From Gemmatimonadota bacterium (lineage in GTDB: Bacteria; Gemmatimonadota; Gemmatimonadetes; Longimicrobiales; Gaopeijiaceae), in NCBI GenBank assembly GCA_007121555.1, contig SKKH01000092.1:1-64000 (forward strand): a stretch of 64,000 bases of DNA. Reading direction: 5' to 3'. Every line of letters begins with the position of its first letter. Within the stretch, counting starts at the first letter, position 1. Position numbers and translations under genes: made by a program. Below, in pieces: positions 46,725 through 56,343 of this stretch. Under the pieces are notes generated by a model. It worked only from the letters and a program-made list of their open reading frames with translations, was not told the DNA's origin and searched no databases.

Positions 46725-48680
46725 ATGATCTCCGTTTCAGATCTGGCCATGGAGTTCGGCGACCGAACCCTGTTCTCCGGCGCCTCCTTTCAACTCAATC
46801 CCGGCGAACGATACGGTCTTGTAGGAGCGAACGGCTCGGGAAAGACCACCCTGCTCAAGATCCTTGCCGGCGACCTGGAACCCACCGCCGGTAACGTCTC
46901 CATTCCCAACCGGTTGCGGGTGGGGGCTCTCCGGCAGGATCATTTCCGCCACGAGGGGGAGTCCATTCTCGGCGTGACGCTCATGGGGAATCCGGAGCTC
47001 TGGTCGGCCCTGGTGGAGCGAGAGAAGATCCTGGAGCGAGCCGCAGAGTCCTTTGACGCCGATCGCTACGCCGCGGTGGAGGAGGTGGTCGAGCTCCACG
47101 ACGGGTACACCGCCGAGGCTCGGGCCTCCACGATCCTCGAGGGGCTCGGAATTCCCACCGAGGTTCATCACGATCCAATCGAGACCCTCTCCGGTGGATT
47201 CAAGCTCCGGGTGCTTCTGGCCCAGGTCCTGGCGGGCAACCCCGATGTGCTGCTTCTGGACGAGCCCACGAACCACCTGGACATCCTGTCGATCCGGTGG
47301 TTGGAGGGCTTCCTGGCCGATTTCCAGGGACCCATGGTCGTGATTTCCCACGACCACCGGTTTCTGGACACGGTGGCCACCCATATCCTGGACGTGGACT
47401 ACGAGACGGTTCGCCTTTACCACGGGGACTATTCCCACTTCGCCACGGCGAAAGTCGAGGAGCGGGAGCGTCGCGAGAAGGCCATCGAGGGACGGGAGAA
47501 GGAGATCGCCCACCATCAGAAGTTCGTGGACCGGTTTCGGGCCAAGGCGAGCAAGGCCCGGCAGGCCCAGAGCAAGCTGAAGCTCATCGAGAAGCAGGCC
47601 GAGGAGCTGGAGGAGCTTCCGGTCAGTTCCCGCCAGTATCCCACCTTCCGCTTCGAGCCCTACCGGGCGAGCGGGAAGGAGGTGCTCAAGATCAAGGGCG
47701 TGACCAAGTCGTTCGATGACAACGAGGTCCTTCCTGGAGTCGACCTTCATGTGGCGCGAGGAGATAGGCTGGCCATCATGGGACCCAACGGCATCGGAAA
47801 ATCCACCCTCCTCAAGATCGCCGTGGGAGAGCTGGAGGCCGACGAGGGTGATGTGGAGTGGGGGTACGAGACCCGTCCCGGGTACTTCTCTCAGAACATC
47901 CGGGATCGATTCGAAGACGGTGAGGTCAACGCCGAGGAGTGGATCTGGCAGTTCTGCCCCGGAAAGGACCGGGGATTCGTCCGGGGGCACCTCGCCCTCA
48001 TGCTCTTCTCTGGCGACGACGCCCTCCGGCGGGTCGGGAACCTCTCGGGGGGTGAGGCGGCCCGGCTCGTCTTCAGTCGACTTGCTCTGGAGCGGCCCAA
48101 CGTGCTGGTCCTGGATGAGCCCACGAACCACCTGGACATGGAGGCCATCGAGGCCCTGGTGGAGGGCTTGATCGACTTCGATGGAACCCTGATCTTCGTG
48201 TCCCACGATCGGTGGTTCGTGGAGCGACTGGCCACCAGGGTGGTGGACATCCGCCCCGACGAGATCGTGGACTATCGGGGGAGCTACGAGGAGTTCGTGG
48301 AGGCACGGGGTCATGATCACCTGGACGCGGACCGGGTGGCGCTGAAGGCGAAGCGGGCGCAGAGGCAGAACTCGGGCGAATCCGTCGGCAACGGATCTCC
48401 TCCGTCGAGCTCCGAAGCCACCCGGACCCGAGGGCGCGACGCGGCCAATCGGCGACGGCGCCTGGAGGAGGAGGCCCGGGAGGCCACCGAGAAGATCGAG
48501 GCGGCCGAAACCCGGATCCGGGAGATCGATGCCCTCTTCGTCCAACCCGATTACTTTGACCAGGCTTCGGACGGAAAGGTGCGCACCCTGAAGGCGGAGC
48601 GGACCCGGTTGGAAGAGGATGTCAAGGCGCACATGCGTCGATGGGAGGAAGCCGAACAGAAGCTGGATGCGATGAGCTGA
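46725..48680 (+). CDS. ABC-F family ATP-binding protein (ribosome-associated type)
   Basis: Two Walker A (GANGSGKTTLLK, GPNGIGKSTLLK), signature motifs LSGGFKLRVLLAQ and LSGGEAARLVFSR, C-terminal coiled coil. Confidence 0.94.
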   Translation: MISVSDLAMEFGDRTLFSGASFQLNPGERYGLVGANGSGKTTLLKILAGDLEPTAGNVSIPNRLRVGALRQDHFRHEGESILGVTLMGNPELWSALVEREKILERAAESFDADRYAAVEEVVELHDGYTAEARASTILEGLGIPTEVHHDPIETLSGGFKLRVLLAQVLAGNPDVLLLDEPTNHLDILSIRWLEGFLADFQGPMVVISHDHRFLDTVATHILDVDYETVRLYHGDYSHFATAKVEERERREKAIEGREKEIAHHQKFVDRFRAKASKARQAQSKLKLIEKQAEELEELPVSSRQYPTFRFEPYRASGKEVLKIKGVTKSFDDNEVLPGVDLHVARGDRLAIMGPNGIGKSTLLKIAVGELEADEGDVEWGYETRPGYFSQNIRDRFEDGEVNAEEWIWQFCPGKDRGFVRGHLALMLFSGDDALRRVGNLSGGEAARLVFSRLALERPNVLVLDEPTNHLDMEAIEALVEGLIDFDGTLIFVSHDRWFVERLATRVVDIRPDEIVDYRGSYEEFVEARGHDHLDADRVALKAKRAQRQNSGESVGNGSPPSSSEATRTRGRDAANRRRRLEEEAREATEKIEAAETRIREIDALFVQPDYFDQASDGKVRTLKAERTRLEEDVKAHMRRWEEAEQKLDAMS

Positions 48681-48693
48681 CCGCTCCGACCCT

Positions 48694-48855
48694 AGTGTGG
48701 TGAGTCAGAGATTCGGCGGCATTCGTGACCCGGCGCATCCGAGGTGGCTACGTTGCTTCGGATCACGACAGCGTTGCTATCGCTCACCATCGCGCCTTGC
48801 CACCCCGGCGCGCCGGGCCCCTCGGTCCCTCGCCGAATCTCTGACTCACCACACT
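48694..48855. mobile_element. MITE-like element, 162 bp, perfect 25-bp terminal inverted repeats
   Basis: Left AGTGTGGTGAGTCAGAGATTCGGCG (48694-48718); right CGCCGAATCTCTGACTCACCACACT (48831-48855) is its exact reverse complement; 112-bp interior, no ORF assignable to a transposase. Confidence 0.85.
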
Positions 48856-48869
48856 GGAAGGAGACGAGG

Positions 48870-49385
48870 ATGACGACCAGAACGTGGATGGCTTCTCTTG
48901 CTGGATCCATTGGGATGGTGGTCCTCCTCCTGGGGCTCTGGCCGGGAGTGGGCCAGGGCCTGTCCGTGGAGCTGGACCGCTCTTCCCAGGGCGTTGGGGT
49001 CACCGATCCGTCTCCCCAGCTCCCGGACACCCTGGCCTTTCCGGTGGAGTGGCCCGACGCCTTTCCCTCCGGCCCGGAAGGGACGTCGTTGGCCGGAGTC
49101 ACCCGGGTGGAGGCGGAGCGGCTCCGAGGGACTCGGGCCGGCCCCTATTTCATCGTCGCGCTGAATCTCCCGCAGAGTGAGACCGAGGCCTTCCACCACT
49201 ACCGGGACGCCCTGCGGGATGCCGGGTGGACCCTCCTCGAGGGTCTGACCAATGACGGGTCCCGCCCCGGACTCGTCACGATCGGGTTCCAGGGGCACGG
49301 GTACGGGGGAGACATCCGGTTCCAGGAGGTGCTCGGCTCCCTTCTCGCGACCATCCACCTGTACCAGGAGGAGCCGGACTCGTGA
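48870..49385 (+). CDS. Hypothetical exported protein
   Basis: ATG 48870 after ggaaggag RBS; signal MTTRTWMASLAGSIGMVVLLLGLWPGVGQG. Confidence 0.65.
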   Translation: MTTRTWMASLAGSIGMVVLLLGLWPGVGQGLSVELDRSSQGVGVTDPSPQLPDTLAFPVEWPDAFPSGPEGTSLAGVTRVEAERLRGTRAGPYFIVALNLPQSETEAFHHYRDALRDAGWTLLEGLTNDGSRPGLVTIGFQGHGYGGDIRFQEVLGSLLATIHLYQEEPDS

Positions 49386-49452
49386 GACGAGCCGACCTGG
49401 TGGCTGGTCGTGGACGCCCCTGCGAGCCTCGTGGGCTCGTGGGGTGGAGCCG

Positions 49453-50727
49453 GTGAAGTCTCAGCGCGGACGGGTTCCGGCTCCCCTTCGGGCCCTTCTC
49501 CGGATCGGGGGGCTTTCGGCCGGCGAGGTGGGGAGCTACTGGAAGGAGGAGCGTCAGGCGCTGCGACGGGGGCTCTCGGCGATCCTTCTGACGGCGGTCA
49601 CGGGAATGATCGCCGGGCTCACCCTGGCTGCGGCCGAAGAGACGCTGGAGCGCCTTCCGGGGCTGCTCCTCCTGGTACCGGCGGCCATCGACATGCGGGG
49701 AAACATCTACGGCGCTCTGGCGTCGCGCCTCTCCACCGCGCTTCACATCGGAACCTACGATCTCGGTCTCCGGCGCAGGAGCTTCATGGGGCGGCAGGTT
49801 GAGGCCACCACCCTGCTGACGATCGGGACGTCGGTCATCATCGCCATCTTCGCCTACGTGTTCGGAGTCGCGTTCGGCCTCGATCCCATCCCCATCTGGA
49901 AGCTGGTGGTCATTGCCACCGTGGGAGGGGTCACGGCCTCGGCGTTCCTCCTCGTGGTCACCATCGTCCTCTCCTGGGTAGCCCAGCGACGGGATTGGAA
50001 CATGGACGACGTGGGGGCTCCCACGGTCACCGTCTTCGGCGACATCCTCACCGTTCCGGCCCTGCTTCTGGCGGCCATGATCGTGGACTACGAGATGGTG
50101 TCGGTGCTCCTTGGGATCAGCCTGGCTCTCGTGGGTCTCTGGGCCCTGATCTCCGGCTGGATCCATGCCGACCAGGTCGTGCGACGGATCGTTCGGGAAT
50201 CCGTGGTTCCGCTGGCTCTGGCGGCGGCGGTGGGAGCCATGGCGGGGACCATCCTGGAGGTTCGAATCGAGGAGTGGATCGCCGCACCGGTGCTTCTCAT
50301 CATGATCCCTTCCTTCATCGCGAACTGTGGATCGCTGGGAGGGATCCTCTCGAGCCGCCTGGCCTCGAAGCTGCACCTGGGGCTCATCGAACCCCGAGTT
50401 CTGCCCGGCCGTCTGGCCGCACTGGACATCTCGGTCGTCTTCTTCTTCGCGACCTTCGCCTTCACCGCCATCGGCCTGTCCGCCTGGACGGCGGCCTCGA
50501 TCTTCGGCTACGAGCCGCCCGGGCTCGGGGCGGTGGTGGGACTCAGCCTGGTGGCCGGGCTCATCTCGACGATTCTGCTTTCGGTGGTCGCCTACGCTAC
50601 TGCGGCGGCCTCGTATCACTTCGGCTTCGACCCCGACAACGAGGGGATCCCCATCGTCACCTCGGCGATGGACCTCCTGGGTCTCCTGACCCTCGTCGCG
50701 GTCACCGCGCTCCTCTGGGGAGGATGA
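49453..50727 (+). CDS. MgtE/SLC41-like divalent cation transporter with two MgtE-type membrane domains
   Basis: GTG start about 49453 within ORF 49252..50727; half-repeats IDMRGNIYGALASRLSTALHIG and IANCGSLGGILSSRLASKLHLG. Confidence 0.8.
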   Translation: MKSQRGRVPAPLRALLRIGGLSAGEVGSYWKEERQALRRGLSAILLTAVTGMIAGLTLAAAEETLERLPGLLLLVPAAIDMRGNIYGALASRLSTALHIGTYDLGLRRRSFMGRQVEATTLLTIGTSVIIAIFAYVFGVAFGLDPIPIWKLVVIATVGGVTASAFLLVVTIVLSWVAQRRDWNMDDVGAPTVTVFGDILTVPALLLAAMIVDYEMVSVLLGISLALVGLWALISGWIHADQVVRRIVRESVVPLALAAAVGAMAGTILEVRIEEWIAAPVLLIMIPSFIANCGSLGGILSSRLASKLHLGLIEPRVLPGRLAALDISVVFFFATFAFTAIGLSAWTAASIFGYEPPGLGAVVGLSLVAGLISTILLSVVAYATAAASYHFGFDPDNEGIPIVTSAMDLLGLLTLVAVTALLWGG

Positions 50728-51953
50728 TGATGGAGATGGAACGCAGGACCGTGAAGGACCACCTCGTGCTGGCCAAGGACGTGGCCGAACTCATGGTGGA
50801 CCTGGCCTACGCCGCGGTGTTCTTCGATGACGAGGATCTGGCTCGGGAGGTCTTCCGCCTGGAGGAATGGATCGGCGATGCCATCAACGAGCTCCGGATG
50901 ATCTGCCTCATCGCGGCTCGGACCCGGGAGGATGCGGAGGGACTGGCCGGCGTCCTCTCGCTGGCCGGCTCGATCGAGACCATCGCGGACTCGGCCGAAG
51001 AGGTGGCCAGGGTGGTGGTGAAGAAGCTCGGGGTGCCCCGCCAGCTTCGGGACGATCTGCGCCACGCCGAGGAGGTGGTCACCCGGATCCGCGTTCAACC
51101 CGAGAACGAGATCGAAGGCGCGCCCCTCCGGGAGTTGGCGCTGCCCGCTCGCACCGGGATGTGGCTCATCGCCATCCGACGAGACATTCACTGGATTTTC
51201 GGCCCCGGCGGCGATGAGATCCTCCAGGAGGGCGATGTGATCTTCCTTCAGGGTCCGCCCGAGGGGGTGGACCGGATTCGGGACATGGCGGGGCTGGGGC
51301 CTGCCGAGCCTACGCCCGCGACCGAGGCTCCCGTGCTTTCCAAGTTGGATCGGGCGGTGGACCTGGTGGTGGAGCTCAAGAACACCAGCGAGATCGCGGT
51401 GGGATTGGCCTACTCGGCCATCCTTCTCCGGGATCGGAAGCTGGCCAGTGAGGTCGCGGTGATCGAAGAGGCCAGCGATGAGCTCTACCATGAGCTGGAG
51501 GGGTGGGTGCTCCGGGCCGCCGCCGAGGTCGAGGACCCCGACGATCTCCGGGGTCTGATCCACATTTCGGCGGCGTCGGAACGGATCGTGGATGCGGCCA
51601 AGTCCATGACACGCCTGATCGAGGCCGACGACCTCCCCCATCCCATCATTGCCCAGGCGCTGGCGGAAGCCGACGAGGTGGTGGTCGAGGCCATCGTGGC
51701 CGATGGGGCTCCGGCAGCCGGTCGAGCGCTGGGAGAACTGCGGATCCACACTGAAACGGGAATGGAGGTCATGGCGATCCAGCGGGGATCCAGGTGGGTC
51801 TACCGTCCTCGAGCCACCCGAACCCTCGCGGCCGGCGACCGGCTTCTGGCCATCGGCCCCGACGAGGGTGCCGCGAAGCTGCGGAGCCTGTGCGGGGATA
51901 TCCGACCCGAAGGGGAGGTGGGGTGGTTCGAGCCGGAGGAGGAGGGGGGCTGA
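50724..51953 (+). CDS. PhoU-TrkA_C/RCK_C-PhoU-TrkA_C regulatory protein
   Basis: ATGA 4-nt overlap with transporter; two repeats of PhoU-like helices (KDVAELMVDLAYAAVFFDDEDLA / VELKNTSEIAVGLAYSAILLRDRKLA) each followed by TrkA-C (LPARTGMWLIAIRRDIHWIFGPGGDEILQEGDVIFLQG / IHTETGMEVMAIQRGSRWVYRPRATRTLAAGDRLLAIG). Confidence 0.82.
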   Translation: MMMEMERRTVKDHLVLAKDVAELMVDLAYAAVFFDDEDLAREVFRLEEWIGDAINELRMICLIAARTREDAEGLAGVLSLAGSIETIADSAEEVARVVVKKLGVPRQLRDDLRHAEEVVTRIRVQPENEIEGAPLRELALPARTGMWLIAIRRDIHWIFGPGGDEILQEGDVIFLQGPPEGVDRIRDMAGLGPAEPTPATEAPVLSKLDRAVDLVVELKNTSEIAVGLAYSAILLRDRKLASEVAVIEEASDELYHELEGWVLRAAAEVEDPDDLRGLIHISAASERIVDAAKSMTRLIEADDLPHPIIAQALAEADEVVVEAIVADGAPAAGRALGELRIHTETGMEVMAIQRGSRWVYRPRATRTLAAGDRLLAIGPDEGAAKLRSLCGDIRPEGEVGWFEPEEEGG

Positions 51954-52104
51954 GAAGGTGCTGGGCTGCAGGGTCTCGGAAAGGGAAGGGGATTGCGGCC
52001 CTGCTTGATTGCGGGAGCCCTTTGCTGTTGCACTGTGGCATCGCCTTCATGACTCCGCCTCGCCCAGGTCCGAAAGACCCCGACGCGGGGGTCCCTCCAG
52101 TTCC

Positions 52105-53685
52105 TCAACAGCCTTCTGACTCGAGCTCGAGCAGCTTCTCGAGAAACATCGTCACCTCGCGGGGGTCCTGGAGCTGGAAGTCCGCTGCGGTGGGCCGGGG
52201 GGTGGTGGAGACCAGAATCCCCATGCCCCGGTCGCCCAGGGCCTGGAAGGCGTCCTCGTCGGTGACGTCGTCTCCCAGGTAGAGCGGAAGCACCTCAGGG
52301 CCGGACAGGCCCATCGCTTCGAGGAGCCAGAGTACGGCCTTTCCCTTGTCCCAGTCCAGTTCGGGTCGGATCTCGTACACCTTCTTTCCGTGGGCCAGGC
52401 GGAGCTCGGGATAGGCCTCTACCGTCCTGGTCACCACCGACTCCACCCGGGCCAGGTCTCCTTCGGTCACCATCCGGTAGTGGACCGCCACAGTGAAGCC
52501 TTTGGGCTCCACGACCACCCCCTCCACCTTCGCGAGTGCGATTCGGACCTCTCGGGTCGCTTCTTGGATCAGAGGCTCGATCTCGGCCGCCACCCGGTGC
52601 TCGAGGATCCCCCCGGACCCCGCAGCCGCCCCGGGCCCTCGGGGGCCCTGAATGTCGAAGCCGTGACTGCCGGCGTAATGGAGTTCGGGGAGTCCCACAC
52701 GCCGGGCTACGTCGTCCCGGCCGCGACCGCTCACCACCGTGGTGGGGAACCGCCGGGCCACCCGTCTCACGACCTCCCGGGTGTGGGCCGAGATCGTAGC
52801 GTCGTCGGGTCGGGACACGATGGGGGCCAGGGTGCCGTCGAAGTCGAGGAACACGACAGGGCGAGCTCTGCAAAGCCGATGCGTGATCTCGGGCCAGTGG
52901 GCGAGCGCCGAGGCACGGCGATGTTCCCGGGCCGAAAACCAGGTGGTGAGAAGTTCTGCATCGAGCTCCTCCATCTCATCCTGGAGCCACACCAGGTCGG
53001 CGCCGGCGACCCGGAGGGCGGACCAGGCCGATTCGTCAGGAGCCACGCCCACCACGAGGCCGAACTTCCCTCGTACCCCTGCTTCCACTCCTGACACGGC
53101 GTCTTCGAACACCACGCTGAACGCGGGGCGGGCTTCGATGCGGGCAGCGGCCTCCAGGAACATGTCCGGAGCCGGTTTCCCCTCCATCTTCGCCTCGGCA
53201 AGGGTTTCGCCGTCCACCCGGGCTTCGAAGAGATCCGAGACCCCCGCACGGTCCAGAATGCGGCGGCAATTCCGGCTGGACGACGCCACCGCTACCCTGA
53301 TTCCGGCGCTCCGAAACTCTCGAACCAGGCGGATCGTGCCCGGGATCAGATCGACCCCGTCGCTTTCGAGCACCCGGTGGAAGATCCGGTCCTTTCCGTT
53401 GGCCAGGCCGCAGATGGTTTCCCGATCGGAGGGATCCAAGGGATCGCCCCACGGAAGCCGAATCCCCCGGCTGACGAGAAAACTCTGGAGGCCGTCATAA
53501 CGCGGCTTCCCGTCCACGTAGCGGCGATAGTCCTTCTCGGGGTCGAAGGGCGCGTGCTCCTCATCCCGGCGCATCAGATAGCCGTCGATGAGCTCCTTCC
53601 ACGCGGCGGCATGAAGGCGGGCCGTATCCGTGATCACGCCATCCAGGTCGAAGATGGCGGAGTCGAAGCCGGGGCTTGGGGGCAT
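52105..53685 (-). CDS. Fusion: beta-phosphoglucomutase-like HAD (N-term) and trehalose-6-phosphate phosphatase (C-term)
   Basis: [24 protein letters not shown]...[11 protein letters not shown]; then [13 protein letters not shown]...[10 protein letters not shown]...[15 protein letters not shown]; start ATG 53685. Confidence 0.88.
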   Translation of the reverse strand: MPPSPGFDSAIFDLDGVITDTARLHAAAWKELIDGYLMRRDEEHAPFDPEKDYRRYVDGKPRYDGLQSFLVSRGIRLPWGDPLDPSDRETICGLANGKDRIFHRVLESDGVDLIPGTIRLVREFRSAGIRVAVASSSRNCRRILDRAGVSDLFEARVDGETLAEAKMEGKPAPDMFLEAAARIEARPAFSVVFEDAVSGVEAGVRGKFGLVVGVAPDESAWSALRVAGADLVWLQDEMEELDAELLTTWFSAREHRRASALAHWPEITHRLCRARPVVFLDFDGTLAPIVSRPDDATISAHTREVVRRVARRFPTTVVSGRGRDDVARRVGLPELHYAGSHGFDIQGPRGPGAAAGSGGILEHRVAAEIEPLIQEATREVRIALAKVEGVVVEPKGFTVAVHYRMVTEGDLARVESVVTRTVEAYPELRLAHGKKVYEIRPELDWDKGKAVLWLLEAMGLSGPEVLPLYLGDDVTDEDAFQALGDRGMGILVSTTPRPTAADFQLQDPREVTMFLEKLLELESEGC

Positions 53686-53886
53686 GGTTCGAGTGGGGGA
53701 GATGGAGGAGTGGGTGATCACTGCGACACCCGTGTCATCGCATCGTGGCTACACGCAAAGGGGGAGAAAAGTTGGGAACGGGCGCCGATGGCTGCGGCGG
53801 CCGACTCCCGTCCCGTCATCCTGACAGGAGGCCGCTTGAGGAAATGGAGAGCGTCATGGCCGGGGGTCTCAGGGCGGACCCCGACC

Positions 53887-56343
53887 TCAGGCCGTCTCCG
53901 GGTTGGAGACGGCCACGTCGAGCGCGTCGCCCATGGTGGTGAATTCATCGACCCACCACCGGGCGTCGGGCTCTCCCTCGCGCGCCGCCCGCAGCTGTGC
54001 TGGAAGCGTCCGCTCCATGATCCGGAAGTACACGTTCTGCGCTCCCCAGAGGTCCGTGGTGAAGGGGAGGGAGCGGACGAAGGAAATGAGACGTCGGGCC
54101 TCACGAAGTCGATCCGAATCGCGCGGCTCCCCCTCGAGGCGCCGGAGGAGGCGCTCCACAGCCGAAGCCGCAGCGTGGCGCAGGGTGTCCCGATCGACAC
54201 GGAGACCGGTGAGCCGGGCTTCGTGGAAGATCTGCTCCAACTCCACCGGGTCCGGCTCATCTTCGCGAAGCGCCCGCTCCAGCCGGGTGTTGAGGACGAA
54301 CTCCCCGGCGGCCCGGAACGGCGGTGGCTGCCGAATCTTCAGCCCTGCGAGAAATCGCATGAGCGGCATTCGGTTCTCGTAGAGGCTCCCCATGACCTGT
54401 TCGGCGTCTGCCAGAGAGCCCTCCAGAATCCGGTTCACCACCCGCTCCTGCTCGTCCTGCAGAAGGGAGTGAAGGGAATACGAAGAGGCGTGGAATTCTC
54501 GATCCAGGATGCGGAGGATCTCAAGGGTAGCCCCCCGCTCGAACTCCGCCACCAGCGCCTGTGTCAGCGCCTGGTACGTGCTCATGCCCTCGTACGCCCG
54601 GACTCCTCCGACCAGATGGTGGTCTCCCATGTGGAGCACTCCGTAGCTGAACTTCCCCGAAGTCCGTGTGATCCGGGAGATCACTTCGAGCCGACCCACG
54701 TCGAAACGGATTCCTCCTGCGACCAGGCGTTGATGGTCCTCCACCCGGACCGTGTAGCAATAGACCTGTTGCTCGCTCCCGGCCCCGTTCGCTCCATTGG
54801 CGAAGAGCGACGCCACGGCATGGTGCCCAGCCACTCGGGGCAGGCCGATCCGCTCCGGGGCGATGCGGTCTCGGTAGAGGTCTTCTCCGGACCCCATGGC
54901 GGGTACGGAGCTTCGGGCTTCGGAGAGGCGTTTCAGGAACGGCTCTTCCAGGTCTCCACCGAAGAGCACCTGGTCCAGGTGGATGGCCCTCGCCGCGTAG
55001 CGAAGCACCTGGAGGGTCTCGATTCGTGCCAGGTCGTCGAAGAACCAGCCGCAGCTCGTGTACATGAGCATGGCGTTGCGCTGGGTTTCGAGGAGCTGGA
55101 GGACCTCGACGCGGCGCTTCTCATCGAGGGGCTCCGCCTGCTCTCGATCCAGGAAGGCTTCCACGTTCTCCGGCTCCCGGTCCAGGATCACCTCGACGTA
55201 GCGGTCCCGCGCTCCCCATGGATCAGCGAGATGGCGCCTGGCCTCGGTGTCGTATCGAGGGGCCAGGGCATCCCGAAGGCCATCCAGGGCCTCCCTGAGG
55301 GGGCGTCGCCACTCCTGGCGCCAGTTGGCGTGATCGCCCGTGCTGCACCCGCAGTCCGAGCGCCACCTCTCGACCCCGTGCACGCAGCTCCACGAGGACC
55401 TCTCGATGATCCGGGCCTCCCATGTGGGGGGGTGAAGCTCCAGGTATTCCGCATAGTTGGTCAGCCGTACCGTGGGTTCGCGCTCCATGAGGCTCAGGGC
55501 ATACGAGAGCGCCATTTCTCCGTGACGATGGTGGTGTCCGTACGTTTCCCCATCGGTGGCGATATGGGTGAGTGAACCCGGTTCGACGTGAGGTCCTCCC
55601 CTCTCGATGAGGCGCCGGGCCAGGCCTTCGCCATTGCTCAGGAGTCGCTCGAAGGCCACGGCTCGGGAAAGGGGCCCGTCATAGAAGAAGACCGTGATGT
55701 CCCGCCCTGAGGGGAGGTGCACCCGGTAGGCCCGGCCCGGATCCACTCGGTTTCCCTCGACAGCCACCCACTCCCCACCCCCGTCGGGGCGAACCGAGGC
55801 CGCCTGACGGGGAGCCAGGACCGTGAAGCGGATCCCGGCCTCGACCATGATCTCCAGAGTCTCCAGATCGACGGCGGTCTCGGGGAGCCACATCCCCTCG
55901 GGATCCCGCTCGAATCGGTGCTGGAAATCCTCGATTCCCCAGAGGACCTGGGTCCGTTTGTCCCTGCGATTCGCCAGGGGCATGATCATGTGATTGAAGG
56001 CCTGGGCCATGGCTGAGCCGTGCCCACCGAAGCGTTCAGCGCTCTTCCGGTCCGCCTCCAGGATCGCCTCGTAGGTCTCGCCGGCGTGGGCCTCCAGCCA
56101 CCTCAGGAGGGTGGGACCGAAGTTGAAGCTGATCCGGGCGTAGTTATTGACGATCCTCTGGATCAAGCCCTGGCCATCGAGGATCCGGGAAAAGGCGTTG
56201 GGGGCGTAGCACTCCTTGGTGATTCGCTCGTTCCAGTCGTGGAAAGGATGGGCCGAGGTCTGTCGGGCGATCTCCTCCAGCCAGGGGCTTTCGCGGGGAG
56301 GTTGGTAGAAGTGTCCGTGGATGCAGATGAATCGGTCAGGCAT
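53887..56343 (-). CDS. GH57-family protein with DUF3536-type C-terminus (alpha-glucan active)
   Basis: MPDRFICIHGHFYQPPRESPWLEEIARQTSAHPFHDWNERITKECY; GMWLPETAVDLETLEIMVEAGI; start abuts upstream stop. Confidence 0.85.
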   Translation of the reverse strand: MPDRFICIHGHFYQPPRESPWLEEIARQTSAHPFHDWNERITKECYAPNAFSRILDGQGLIQRIVNNYARISFNFGPTLLRWLEAHAGETYEAILEADRKSAERFGGHGSAMAQAFNHMIMPLANRRDKRTQVLWGIEDFQHRFERDPEGMWLPETAVDLETLEIMVEAGIRFTVLAPRQAASVRPDGGGEWVAVEGNRVDPGRAYRVHLPSGRDITVFFYDGPLSRAVAFERLLSNGEGLARRLIERGGPHVEPGSLTHIATDGETYGHHHRHGEMALSYALSLMEREPTVRLTNYAEYLELHPPTWEARIIERSSWSCVHGVERWRSDCGCSTGDHANWRQEWRRPLREALDGLRDALAPRYDTEARRHLADPWGARDRYVEVILDREPENVEAFLDREQAEPLDEKRRVEVLQLLETQRNAMLMYTSCGWFFDDLARIETLQVLRYAARAIHLDQVLFGGDLEEPFLKRLSEARSSVPAMGSGEDLYRDRIAPERIGLPRVAGHHAVASLFANGANGAGSEQQVYCYTVRVEDHQRLVAGGIRFDVGRLEVISRITRTSGKFSYGVLHMGDHHLVGGVRAYEGMSTYQALTQALVAEFERGATLEILRILDREFHASSYSLHSLLQDEQERVVNRILEGSLADAEQVMGSLYENRMPLMRFLAGLKIRQPPPFRAAGEFVLNTRLERALREDEPDPVELEQIFHEARLTGLRVDRDTLRHAAASAVERLLRRLEGEPRDSDRLREARRLISFVRSLPFTTDLWGAQNVYFRIMERTLPAQLRAAREGEPDARWWVDEFTTMGDALDVAVSNPETA

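Noticed and set aside
46725-48680. ABC-F gene considered as an antibiotic-resistance determinant
   Set aside because: Housekeeping ABC-F proteins share all visible motifs; nothing in the sequence or neighbourhood specifically indicates resistance.
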